From positions 1 through 37,112 of IMG/VR virus record IMGVR_UViG_3300034158_000064: a stretch of DNA of 37,112 bases. One strand, written 5' to 3'. Below, piece after piece: positions 28,193 to 34,791 of the stretch. The translations under genes were made by a program, and so were the position numbers. The first letter of the stretch is position 1, and each line of letters begins with the position of its first letter. Below the pieces are notes generated by a model. The model did not search any database, was not told the origin of the DNA, and worked only from the letters and a program-made list of their open reading frames with translations. Source of the DNA: a virus.

Positions 28193-29419
28193 TTATTCCT
28201 TTGGCGTTACGGGTAACGGCAGGCCGTCTGCGCCCAACAACTGCGTATTGACGTTCAGCAACATCGAGTCGAGTCCGGCAAGCGGGTTAAGGTCTTCCAG
28301 CACGCGCACTTCATTGCGGGCCATCCAGCCGTCTTGGATGGCAATGCGGTAGAACTCGGCGCGCTCTTTTGGCGTGCCGCGCAGCAGGCCTGCAAGGTTG
28401 AACTTGACGTAGTAGCCGGCCAGCCTCTCAGCCCGGGTGAACACTCGGCGGTTTAGCTCTTCCTCCCAGTTCTTGACCCACGGCATAACCGAATGCCGCA
28501 CAAATTGGATGGCCTGTTCGCTGATATTGGAAAACGTCGCTTTCTCAAGATCATTGATCATGTGAGAAGGCACGTTAAACATGCTGGCAATCTCGCTTCG
28601 GGTCAGCTTGCGCGTCTCCAGAAACTGAGCATCCTCGGGCGCAATGGTCAGGGCCTTGTAGTCCAAATCCGCCGGCAGTAGCAGGGTCTTGTTATCGGAC
28701 TGCTTGAGCCTGACTACAGCGCTGTTCCAGGCCTTTTTAAGCCGCTCCCATGCATCATTGGAAAGCTTGCCGTCTTTGAGCGAAACAAGTCCCGTAGGCC
28801 TCCCGCCGCCCTCAAAAAACTCTTTGCCGTAACGCACCGCCGCCAAACCAAGCCCAATGGTTTCAGCGTTCTGTCGAATGGGGCTTGTGCCCATTCGGCG
28901 GCCCGAACCGATGGCCCGCAGGTGAACCATGTCCTCGGGCGAAACAGCCAGCGGGTAGCCGTCCTCATCCTGGGTCGAATAGATCCAGCGCTGGCCGTTT
29001 TTGACCAGGTCAGTCACTTGCGGCTCGCACATTTCCAGCGTCTGCAGCTCCCCCTTACGGCTTCGCACAATCCGCGTAAATCCATTGCCCCAACCCAACG
29101 TGTGGGCCTGCTTGGTCTCACGCCAACGGTACGAGGTCTGCCACTGGTTCGGCTCGTCGTGCAGTAAGTAGTGCGCCGGATGGTCCGTCGCCGGCACGAT
29201 ACGGCCGTCTACCTTGCGCAGCACACTTAGCGGTAGTTGCGCCATGGTGCTCGAAAGCACATAGATACAGGCATACACCGCCGTAAGCTTCTGCGCAGTG
29301 GCGGGGCTTACCGCAATACCGTTACCCCCACCCAGTAACTCCCCGAGCGCTTCACTGCTCAACGATGTAGCGGGGCTCTCCAAACTGCTGCGCTGCTCGT
29401 ACAGCGCGCCCAGGATCAT
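28193..29419 (-). CDS. Portal protein, HK97 family, 408 aa
   Basis: The ATG at 29419 overlaps the TGA of the 48-aa gene. It has the usual blocks: VYACIYVLSSTMAQLPLSVLRK, YLLHDEPNQWQTSYRWRETKQAHTLGWGNGF, MVHLRAIGS, LTRSEIASMFNVPSHMINDLEKATFSNISEQAIQFVR. Twelve copies form the DNA entry ring. A longer open frame upstream lacks a ribosome site and overlaps the small gene fully. A palindrome copy is at 28205-28218, in the last codons. Confidence 0.95.
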   Translation of the reverse strand: MILGALYEQRSSLESPATSLSSEALGELLGGGNGIAVSPATAQKLTAVYACIYVLSSTMAQLPLSVLRKVDGRIVPATDHPAHYLLHDEPNQWQTSYRWRETKQAHTLGWGNGFTRIVRSRKGELQTLEMCEPQVTDLVKNGQRWIYSTQDEDGYPLAVSPEDMVHLRAIGSGRRMGTSPIRQNAETIGLGLAAVRYGKEFFEGGGRPTGLVSLKDGKLSNDAWERLKKAWNSAVVRLKQSDNKTLLLPADLDYKALTIAPEDAQFLETRKLTRSEIASMFNVPSHMINDLEKATFSNISEQAIQFVRHSVMPWVKNWEEELNRRVFTRAERLAGYYVKFNLAGLLRGTPKERAEFYRIAIQDGWMARNEVRVLEDLNPLAGLDSMLLNVNTQLLGADGLPLPVTPKE

Positions 29420-29562
29420 CGCTGAACCAACTTGATGGCGGCGCCAAGCAGCAGCGCACCACCGACGATCATTGCTACGCCGGGACCGAACTCGACGTGC
29501 AGGCCGGCAACAAACAGGCAAAAGCCTGCCGTCCCGACTAGTTCAGGAAGCATCTTTTTCAT
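29416..29562 (-). CDS. Small membrane protein between terminase and portal, 48 aa
   Basis: A small frame MKKMLPELVGTAGFCLFVAG, then a short loop and VAMIVGGALLLGAAIKLVQR: two hydrophobic helices with a short turn. The stop is shared with the portal start (ATGA), so it is translated. Similar tiny membrane genes occur at this place in HK97-like head clusters. Function unknown. Confidence 0.72.
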   Translation of the reverse strand: MKKMLPELVGTAGFCLFVAGLHVEFGPGVAMIVGGALLLGAAIKLVQR

Positions 29563-29566
29563 AGGT

Positions 29567-31270
29567 CTATCCGACTAAGAGGTCATCGTCCTCAAGGGTG
29601 TCAAGCACTGAACGCGCCGCACCATCCGCCAATAGGGCTCGGCTCATCGCCATCAAAATGGCAACCATGCCGTCTATCTTTTTAGGGCTGCTTTCCTTGG
29701 TCGGGGTAATGCAGCCTTTGTACTCATGGGCGACCACGTTACTAGCCATCCAGGCCAGGACAGGATCACCGTTGTGGCGAACTCGACCGGAAACCAGGGC
29801 GGCTTCCAGCTCGCGCATGGCAAGGTTCATGGTTTGGATACCGCCGCCGACCTCAACGACCTCGGCACCGTCTCTCATCAGTTGATGAGCGAGCTGGGTA
29901 GCGCGCCACTTGTCGTAAGCTATTTCCTCGACTTGATGCGCTCCAGCAATGTCCTTGGTGTCCTCGCGTATCACGTCAAAATCCAGCTCTTCGCCATCGG
30001 TCGTAATCAGGTGCCCCTCAATTACCCAGCGTTCGTAGGCCTCCTGATTTGGTCCATCGCCTTGCACCGCGCCTTCGGGCAGATAGTGACGGTTGAAGAA
30101 TGTCCACAGGTCGCGGCCGGTTTCGTCCTTTTCGCGGAACACCACGGCAATATCGGCAATGTCGCACTTGCTGGCTAAGTCGATACCCGCGTAGCAAGAG
30201 CGACCTTTAAAGTCGTCCAGGCTCAAGCCTGGAACGGCCGCACGGTCCCAATCCAACTGGTTAAGCCAAGCCATTTTCGCGTTCACCCATAGATTGCAAT
30301 GTTTCGTTTTAAATCCGTTCTGCCGTGACGGGTAACGGATAGCGTCGGCCAAGTCGCGCTGTAGGTTGTCGGGAAAGATCGAAACCCCGTAATTTGGATT
30401 CGCCTTTTTCAGAGCCTGCAGGTCTCGCCAGTCGTCTTGCTCATCAAGGGTGTAGATCAGGCCGAAAATCTCATCATTGGCGACGGTCTGATCTAGCATC
30501 GCGCACACCTGCTTGCGCTTCTCATAGCAAGGCCCGGCGATATTGGAGCCGGCCGTTGTGATGGTGAAAATCAACGGCTGCTCACGGGCACCCATGCCGG
30601 TCAACATCGTCTCGTAAAGGTCGTCGCTTTCGTGTTCGTGGTACTCGTCGACCAGAGAACAGCTCGGCGATGAACCGTCGCCAGGGTCGCCAATGATTGG
30701 CTCAAGACGACTTCCGTCATCGGGGATAGACAGGCTGCGCGCATTGATTTCAACGCCTGCAGCTTCGATCAGATCAGGCGTTTTCAGCATCATCAGGCGA
30801 GCCGGGCGGAACACCTCCCAAGCTTGTTTCTCAGTGGTCGCACCGCAATACACCTCGGCGCCGAACTCGCCATCCGCGCACAGCATGTACAGCGCGACAC
30901 CGGCCGCAATGACGCTCTTTCCGTTCTTGCGGGGTATCTCGCAATACACCTCACGGAAACGACGAAGGCCCGTTTTCTTGCTGACCCAGCCGAAAACACA
31001 GCAAAAAATGAACTTCTGCCAGGGCTCCAGCTTTAGCCGGCGGCGCTCCCTAGCCCACTTGCCTTTAGTGTGTGGTAGCAGCTCGACAAAGGCGCAGACC
31101 CTTTCAGCCTCAGCCTTGTCAAACTTCCACTTAAATCCCTTGCTCTTGCTGGCCGCAAGGTCATCTAAGTGACGCTGGCAACATAGCCGCACCCACTTGC
31201 ACGCCTGGACCTTGCCGGCCACCACGTCGCGGGCGTACTTGTTCGCCGCATTAACGCTGTAGTTGGCCAT
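29567..31270 (-). CDS. terL: Terminase large subunit, 567 aa
   Basis: Packaging motor with an ATPase and a nuclease domain. Walker A is PRKNGKS (113-119), Walker B SLVDEYHEH (205-213), and the coupling motif ITTAGSN lies about 237-243. The RNase-H-like nuclease has Asp at GIDLAS (364) and KIDG (533). Length and motifs match the phage P27/HK97-type terminases. It is 3 bp after the small subunit. A palindrome copy at 30324-30337 is inside the gene. Confidence 0.95.
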   Translation of the reverse strand: MANYSVNAANKYARDVVAGKVQACKWVRLCCQRHLDDLAASKSKGFKWKFDKAEAERVCAFVELLPHTKGKWARERRRLKLEPWQKFIFCCVFGWVSKKTGLRRFREVYCEIPRKNGKSVIAAGVALYMLCADGEFGAEVYCGATTEKQAWEVFRPARLMMLKTPDLIEAAGVEINARSLSIPDDGSRLEPIIGDPGDGSSPSCSLVDEYHEHESDDLYETMLTGMGAREQPLIFTITTAGSNIAGPCYEKRKQVCAMLDQTVANDEIFGLIYTLDEQDDWRDLQALKKANPNYGVSIFPDNLQRDLADAIRYPSRQNGFKTKHCNLWVNAKMAWLNQLDWDRAAVPGLSLDDFKGRSCYAGIDLASKCDIADIAVVFREKDETGRDLWTFFNRHYLPEGAVQGDGPNQEAYERWVIEGHLITTDGEELDFDVIREDTKDIAGAHQVEEIAYDKWRATQLAHQLMRDGAEVVEVGGGIQTMNLAMRELEAALVSGRVRHNGDPVLAWMASNVVAHEYKGCITPTKESSPKKIDGMVAILMAMSRALLADGAARSVLDTLEDDDLLVG

Positions 31271-31273
31271 TGA

Positions 31274-31762
31274 TCAGTTCCCGCGCTTGCCTCCGAGCAA
31301 CGCGGAAAAGGCATTTGATTTCTTGGACTTGGGCACCACCAGGCGCGACCGGCTCGCAGGGTCCAAACCCAGGGCGGCTCCGTAACTGGTCATTTGCCGC
31401 ATAGCCTCATTAGCCACGGTGCAAGCGGGGTTCTTCACGCGCCCCATAGCGGTGGTGATGGTGATGCCGTTACGCATAACGTCCGCCTCAGCCTCACGCC
31501 ACCGGCTGTACGCCAGACAGAAACCTTCCAAGACATGCAAGTCGGTCAGGTTTAACACCTTGGCGTCGATCAGCTCGGGGGCGATCTTGTCCCACATGAC
31601 GCAGGCGTGTTCGCTCATCCAGTCAGGCGCAGACGGCGCAATCAGTAACGTTGAGTAATCCGGCTCGGCGTCATTGAGCTTTCGTTTTCCTGGGTTGCCG
31701 GCACTACGCTTTTGCACGGTCGGCTTGGGTTTGCGGCCGCCACCTGGCGCACGAGTTGCCAT
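31274..31762 (-). CDS. terS: Terminase small subunit, P27 family, 162 aa
   Basis: GGGRKPKPTVQKRSAGNPGKRKLNDAEP is the typical P27-family start, followed by PDWMSEHACVMWDKIAPELIDAKVLNLTDLHVLEGFCLAYSRWREAE and the C-terminal GLDPASRSRLVVPK. It recognises the packaging site and loads the large subunit. A palindrome copy lies at 31468-31481. Confidence 0.93.
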   Translation of the reverse strand: MATRAPGGGRKPKPTVQKRSAGNPGKRKLNDAEPDYSTLLIAPSAPDWMSEHACVMWDKIAPELIDAKVLNLTDLHVLEGFCLAYSRWREAEADVMRNGITITTAMGRVKNPACTVANEAMRQMTSYGAALGLDPASRSRLVVPKSKKSNAFSALLGGKRGN

Positions 31763-31938
31763 GAAAATCCCCGTTTATGCTGCCGAGCTGCCCGGCACAC
31801 CTGGGCAACCCTGATTTTTTTATTTCGCGGTCGCGTAAGAAAGGCTGGGCGATCGGTGGAGAAGGCGAAAAGGTGCAGAGATTTGCACCCGCCCCCCTCC
31901 ACGGTCATTTTTTTGACGATTTTCGCCACTTTTTCGCC
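31763..31938. other. Intergenic region between HNH and terminase genes: candidate cos/packaging site
   Basis: This is the only real gap in the head cluster. It carries a hairpin GGTGCA-GAGATT-TGCACC (31872-31889), followed at once by GCCCCCCTCC, and T-rich blocks (TTTTTTT, 31808-31822 and 31908-31914). HNH plus P27-type terminases are known to cut cos sites beside the small terminase gene. A small minus-strand open frame here (31642-31929) is not supported. The exact cut is unknown. Confidence 0.45.
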
Positions 31939-32307
31939 TCACGTTCGCCGACGCGCTGCCTGGGCCTCGCGTTGCGTTTTTTCCTTGTGGCAGTCCTCAT
32001 TTATGGCCGCCAAATTGTCAAAATCATCAGTTCCGCCAAGGTGTTTTGGCGTTATGTGGTCAACTTCTGACGCAGGAAGGCGACAACCCTTGCAGTTTTC
32101 GCACTGGCACAGGTATCGGTCACGCTTAAGAACAGCCACCGCCTTCTTGCGCCATTCCCAGCCATAACCCCGCTGCTCTGCAGTGCCACGGGCGGGGCTA
32201 TTCCAGCCGCTTGCAAGATGCTCATGCACCTCACAGAAGCCGTGTTTACTTTGTGTCTTGCCCGGGCACATTGGAGCCCTGCAAGGTCTCTTTGCCTTTG
32301 GTGGCAT
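31939..32307 (-). CDS. HNH endonuclease, 122 aa
   Basis: The HNH core is complete: VDHITPKHLGGTDDFDNLAAINEDCHKEKT with the paired His, Asn and His. Two Cys groups (CRAPMCPG...HGFC, CQCENCKGC) should bind zinc. HNH genes next to terminases assist cos cutting in HK97-like phages (HK97 gp74). It sits just before the candidate cos region and small terminase. Confidence 0.92.
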   Translation of the reverse strand: MPPKAKRPCRAPMCPGKTQSKHGFCEVHEHLASGWNSPARGTAEQRGYGWEWRKKAVAVLKRDRYLCQCENCKGCRLPASEVDHITPKHLGGTDDFDNLAAINEDCHKEKTQREAQAARRRT

Positions 32308-32575
32308 GGGTAGCAGCCTCCTGCTTTGCGATGCAATCCAGAACCTGGGCGGCGCACTTGGCTAGTTCGCCTTCGACCTCATCCAGGGCGAGATAGGCAG
32401 ACTCAGTGACTACCAGCGGCGGCCGTCCCGGAAGTCGGCACGGCGTCAAGCTGCACACCTGAGGCAGCGGCGGCGCCGCGCCAACTGGCGGGGTCGGTGG
32501 TTTCTGGCCGGGCGTAGCGCAGCCCGAGAGCAACAGGAACAAGGCCATCCAAGTAATCAGCGACTGCTTTGTCAT
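32246..32575 (-). CDS. Rz1: Outer-membrane spanin lipoprotein (Rz1-like), 109 aa
   Basis: The N-terminal signal (LITWMALFLLLSGCATPG) carries a lipobox LSGC, so the mature protein starts at that Cys in the outer membrane. A Pro-rich stretch (PGQKPPTPPVGAAPPLP) is typical of Rz1. The gene starts inside the i-spanin gene in another frame and runs beyond it. With the i-spanin it fuses both membranes at lysis. The length is somewhat longer than lambda Rz1, and the C-terminus overlaps the HNH gene. Confidence 0.85.
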   Translation of the reverse strand: MTKQSLITWMALFLLLSGCATPGQKPPTPPVGAAPPLPQVCSLTPCRLPGRPPLVVTESAYLALDEVEGELAKCAAQVLDCIAKQEAATHATKGKETLQGSNVPGQDTK

Positions 32576-32864
32576 TGCGTTTCATCTCAGCGAAGTTGCG
32601 ATTGATCAGGGCTGATTGCCCGTCGAGAGCTGAATTGAGCTGCTGGGTTAAACGACTGATATCGGTTAACTGCCGCTGCAGCTCAGTTCGATTTTCAAGG
32701 TCGGCCTGCAGGTAGGCATAGTCATCTGCCAGCTCATCCCAGCGGGATTTAATGGCCTGGGTGGACTCAATCGCTGCATCGCGCGTAAGGCGAGAATGAT
32801 CCGCAGACCAAAGCGACAACACGACAACAAGGCCGCCAACGGCAGCCCAGGGACTAAACGACAT
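32403..32864 (-). CDS. Rz: Inner-membrane spanin (Rz-like), 153 aa
   Basis: The N-terminal membrane anchor (PWAAVGGLVVVLSLWSADH) is followed by a long periplasmic coiled coil (DELADDYAYLQADLENRTELQRQLTDISRLTQQLNSALDG), as in Rz/LysB. Start chosen by the membrane segment; an upstream extension has no ribosome site. The Rz1 frame is nested in its 3' part. It overlaps the small upstream gene's stop. Confidence 0.85.
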   Translation of the reverse strand: MSFSPWAAVGGLVVVLSLWSADHSRLTRDAAIESTQAIKSRWDELADDYAYLQADLENRTELQRQLTDISRLTQQLNSALDGQSALINRNFAEMKRNDKAVADYLDGLVPVALGLRYARPETTDPASWRGAAAASGVQLDAVPTSGTAAAGSH

Positions 32865-33006
32865 GGATAACCTCCAGCACTTGGCCGGGCTTAAAGAACG
32901 TGGCGAGCCACTCAATGATTTCCGCAGGGTCTTCACCGTCCATATCAAGGGCGGTGGCTGTACGGCCATCAGCGAAGCGGATTAGGTACCGCTGGATAAT
33001 GATCAA
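32854..33006 (-). CDS. Small conserved-looking protein in the lysis cassette, 50 aa, TTG start
   Basis: The TTG overlaps the TGA of the endolysin gene (TTGA) and the stop overlaps the i-spanin start. The product (IIQRYLIRFADGRTATALDM, DPAEIIEWLATFFKPGQVLE) is a compact alpha/beta protein with no membrane segment. It is too short for the usual ORF cut-off but fits exactly between its neighbours. Its role is unknown; similar small genes stand in Pseudomonas phage lysis cassettes. Confidence 0.62.
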   Translation of the reverse strand: MIIIQRYLIRFADGRTATALDMDGEDPAEIIEWLATFFKPGQVLEVIHVV

Positions 33007-33491
33007 GGCGCGACAAGGCAAAGCTCTCGCCTTACCTGCTGTCGGGTTACTACGCCGCCGCAGTTGGACTCAGCCAGCCGGCAGTCCTTGCCGCCGGTAT
33101 AGACCCACCTCAAGAACTCATCCGGTGCGCCGTAACGGTCGCCGGCATTGAAACGAGCCAGCAGGGTCGACCGCCGATACTTCGTCTCACCCATCTGAAA
33201 AGCAAAGTCCACATTGGCAACACGACAGAGCCAGCCAACATCGGTTTTCAAATGCTTGTCGACGGCCGTTATGGATATCTGCAGGTCCTCGCGAAGCCAG
33301 GCCACGCACTGGGCGCGTGTAGCAACGTCGCCAGGCCGGACGCCGGCAGTGTGGCCGTAACAGATCGTCCAGACTCCAGCACCGTCCTGATACGCCTTTA
33401 AGCTAATGCCCTCGAAGAACATCACCAGGGCCAGCAGGACCGGCATAAAGCCGGCCGCCAGTGGCAAAACTAACCCGCGCGGTAGCTTCAT
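33003..33491 (-). CDS. Endolysin, T4-lysozyme type (GH24) with SAR-like N-terminus, 162 aa
   Basis: Cuts the peptidoglycan glycan strand. The catalytic triad is in the right spacing: Glu27 (FFEG), Asp36 (YQDG), Thr42 (WTICYGHT). The N-terminal segment LVLPLAAGFMPVLLALVMFFEG is weakly hydrophobic and Gly/Ala-rich, as in SAR (signal-anchor-release) endolysins; there are six Cys residues that may regulate it by disulfide exchange. The ATG at 33491 overlaps the holin stop. Later motif FQMGETKYRRSTLLARFNAGD is typical. Confidence 0.92.
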   Translation of the reverse strand: MKLPRGLVLPLAAGFMPVLLALVMFFEGISLKAYQDGAGVWTICYGHTAGVRPGDVATRAQCVAWLREDLQISITAVDKHLKTDVGWLCRVANVDFAFQMGETKYRRSTLLARFNAGDRYGAPDEFLRWVYTGGKDCRLAESNCGGVVTRQQVRRELCLVAP

Positions 33492-33742
33492 CAGGCGGCC
33501 TCTTGCTTCTTGTTGAGCCATTTGGTCTTGACGTGCCAAGCAAGCATTGAAAGGGCATAAAGCAGCATTACCCACTGCGTCAGGCTGGTTACAGGCGCGC
33601 CAAACAGGGTTGCGCCTGCATAAGTGGCAGGGGGCACCATCAAGGCCTTTTCAACCGTTTCCGCTTTGGCTCGCCGGCACCCGGCAACGATCACAACCAG
33701 CAGGGCTGCCATTGCGAGCTTTGCCCGTTTGATTCTGTTCAT
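33491..33742 (-). CDS. Holin (class II-like, two membrane segments), 83 aa
   Basis: Two membrane segments: residues about 8-22 (LAMAALLVVIVAGC) and about 48-69 (PVTSLTQWVMLLYALSMLAW), then a basic C-terminal tail (HVKTKWLNKKQEA). This is typical of small holins or pinholins that release a SAR endolysin. It is the first gene after the late terminator and is followed by the endolysin. The first segment ends VAGC, resembling a lipobox, but the context favours a holin. Confidence 0.82.
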   Translation of the reverse strand: MNRIKRAKLAMAALLVVIVAGCRRAKAETVEKALMVPPATYAGATLFGAPVTSLTQWVMLLYALSMLAWHVKTKWLNKKQEAA

Positions 33743-33760
33743 TTGCGGGCTCCAGACAGC

Positions 33761-33791
33761 AAAAAGCCCCGGCAGGTGGCCTGCCAGGGCT
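33761..33791 (-). terminator. Terminator before the lysis/late operon
   Basis: On the minus strand an 11-bp stem with one mismatch (AGCCCTGGCAG / CTGCCGGGGCT, 5-base loop) is followed by TTTTT, 19 bases before the holin start. Late gene transcription must start after it or read through it. A Q-type antiterminator is encoded upstream. Confidence 0.85.
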
Positions 33792-33915
33792 TCGTAAGTA
33801 ATTGATTGTTAGGGCCGTGAACGCAAACACGCCACGATAGGTGGAAAGGTACGGAACTGGGCCAACCAAGTCGAGCCAGCCGGCGTCCAACCGAAACAAC
33901 CCCTAGCGTTACCTG

Positions 33916-34284
33916 TCACGCGTCTACAGTTGGAATGCGCAGCTTCCAAGCTGCAGGGGTGTGCAAGCAAGCAAGCTCACCCTTGAAGGCGCCACCACAA
34001 CCACCTGGCAGCGTCTTCCCGCACTGGCCGCACGGATACCGCTGCGCGTCCGCTATTTGGCCCTTGAGCCTGGCCGCGTCCTCGCGCACCAGGGCGGCAA
34101 TGTATTCCTCTACATCGTATGGGCCATCCACCCCACCGCGAATTGTTCGGGACTCATCGAGCAAGGCCAGAAGGCCCGGCCCAAGCTTGGCAGTCACTTC
34201 CTTTACGCCTTGCTCTTTAAGGCGCTCCCGGCGGCGCTGCTGCCGCTTGGTGCCCGCCTTCTTTTCTTTGGCGTTACCCGTCAC
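33916..34284 (-). CDS. Hypothetical protein with C-terminal zinc-finger-like motif, 122 aa, GTG start
   Basis: The start GTG lies in a copy of the dispersed palindrome (34272-34285), and another copy (33907-33920) covers its stop. The N-terminus is very basic (KEKKAGTKRQQRRRERLKEQG). The centre (KEVTAKLGPGLLALLDESRTIRGG, YDVEEYIAALV) resembles small DNA-binding proteins. The C-terminus holds CGQCGKTLPGGCGG, a possible zinc site. Between the integrase region and the lysis terminator. Function unknown. Confidence 0.68.
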   Translation of the reverse strand: MTGNAKEKKAGTKRQQRRRERLKEQGVKEVTAKLGPGLLALLDESRTIRGGVDGPYDVEEYIAALVREDAARLKGQIADAQRYPCGQCGKTLPGGCGGAFKGELACLHTPAAWKLRIPTVDA

Positions 34285-34286
34285 GG

Positions 34287-34466
34287 CTAATACTCCTGCG
34301 CTTCTGCCAGGCGTTCCCGGCGCTGCTGCTCGTACCCTTCGATATCCAAGCTATCGGCCTCGCGCTCCCAGGTTTCGCAGTCGTCGCAGACCCACCCTTC
34401 TGACCTCTTGATCATGCTGCATTCATCATCGCCGCACCTGCAGCATTTGATTCTCGGCTGGCTCAT
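34287..34466 (-). CDS. Small zinc-ribbon-like protein, 59 aa
   Basis: The frame starts with MSQPRIKCCRCGDDECSMI and continues GWVCDDCETWEREADS: two CxxC-type pairs (CRCGDDEC and CDDC) give a zinc-ribbon pattern. The ATG overlaps the TGA of the 95-aa gene. The rest is acidic/Gln-rich helix (YEQQRRERLAEAQE). It is too short for the usual ORF cut-off but well placed. A role in transcription or nucleic-acid binding is possible. Confidence 0.68.
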   Translation of the reverse strand: MSQPRIKCCRCGDDECSMIKRSEGWVCDDCETWEREADSLDIEGYEQQRRERLAEAQEY

Positions 34467-34750
34467 TTGCTAAGCCTCCCGGTGATTCGCTCGCGCCAGG
34501 TCAGACGGCGGGGCTGCGCCAATTTCGACTTGCTCATAATCAGAAGCATATAGCGCAGCTCTGTATAGAGAATCCGCCCGTCTTCGTTCTTGTTGAAAGC
34601 GCTCCGGTACGCCATCCCCTCAAGCATGGGTCGCAGCCTCTTAGCGCTATTGATCAGAAAGTCATCCGGCCGCAAAGCGCTCCACTTGTCATGCCACAAC
34701 TCTAAAAGCGGGGCCTGCTGAGCTTTAAGCTTATTCTGTTCGTTGCTCAT
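34463..34750 (-). CDS. Hypothetical protein, 95 aa
   Basis: The start (MSNEQNKLKAQQ) is preceded by AAAGGAGGA, a perfect ribosome site. The product is basic and helical (PLLELWHDKWSAL, LINSAKRLRPMLEGMAYRSAF, ELRYMLLIMSKSKLAQ). No known domain is recognised. It follows the recombinase and is coupled to the zinc-ribbon gene, so probably the same operon. Confidence 0.68.
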   Translation of the reverse strand: MSNEQNKLKAQQAPLLELWHDKWSALRPDDFLINSAKRLRPMLEGMAYRSAFNKNEDGRILYTELRYMLLIMSKSKLAQPRRLTWRERITGRLSK

Positions 34751-34791
34751 ATCCTAAAATCCTCCTTTGTAATGGATTGGTGGACGGGGCT

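Noticed and set aside
31642-31929. Open frame of 95 codons overlapping the small terminase start
   Set aside because: It lies mostly over the gap with T-rich and C-rich blocks and overlaps a well-supported gene in another frame.
33651-33899. Open frame of 82 codons across the late terminator
   Set aside because: It crosses a strong terminator hairpin and overlaps the holin gene in another frame.
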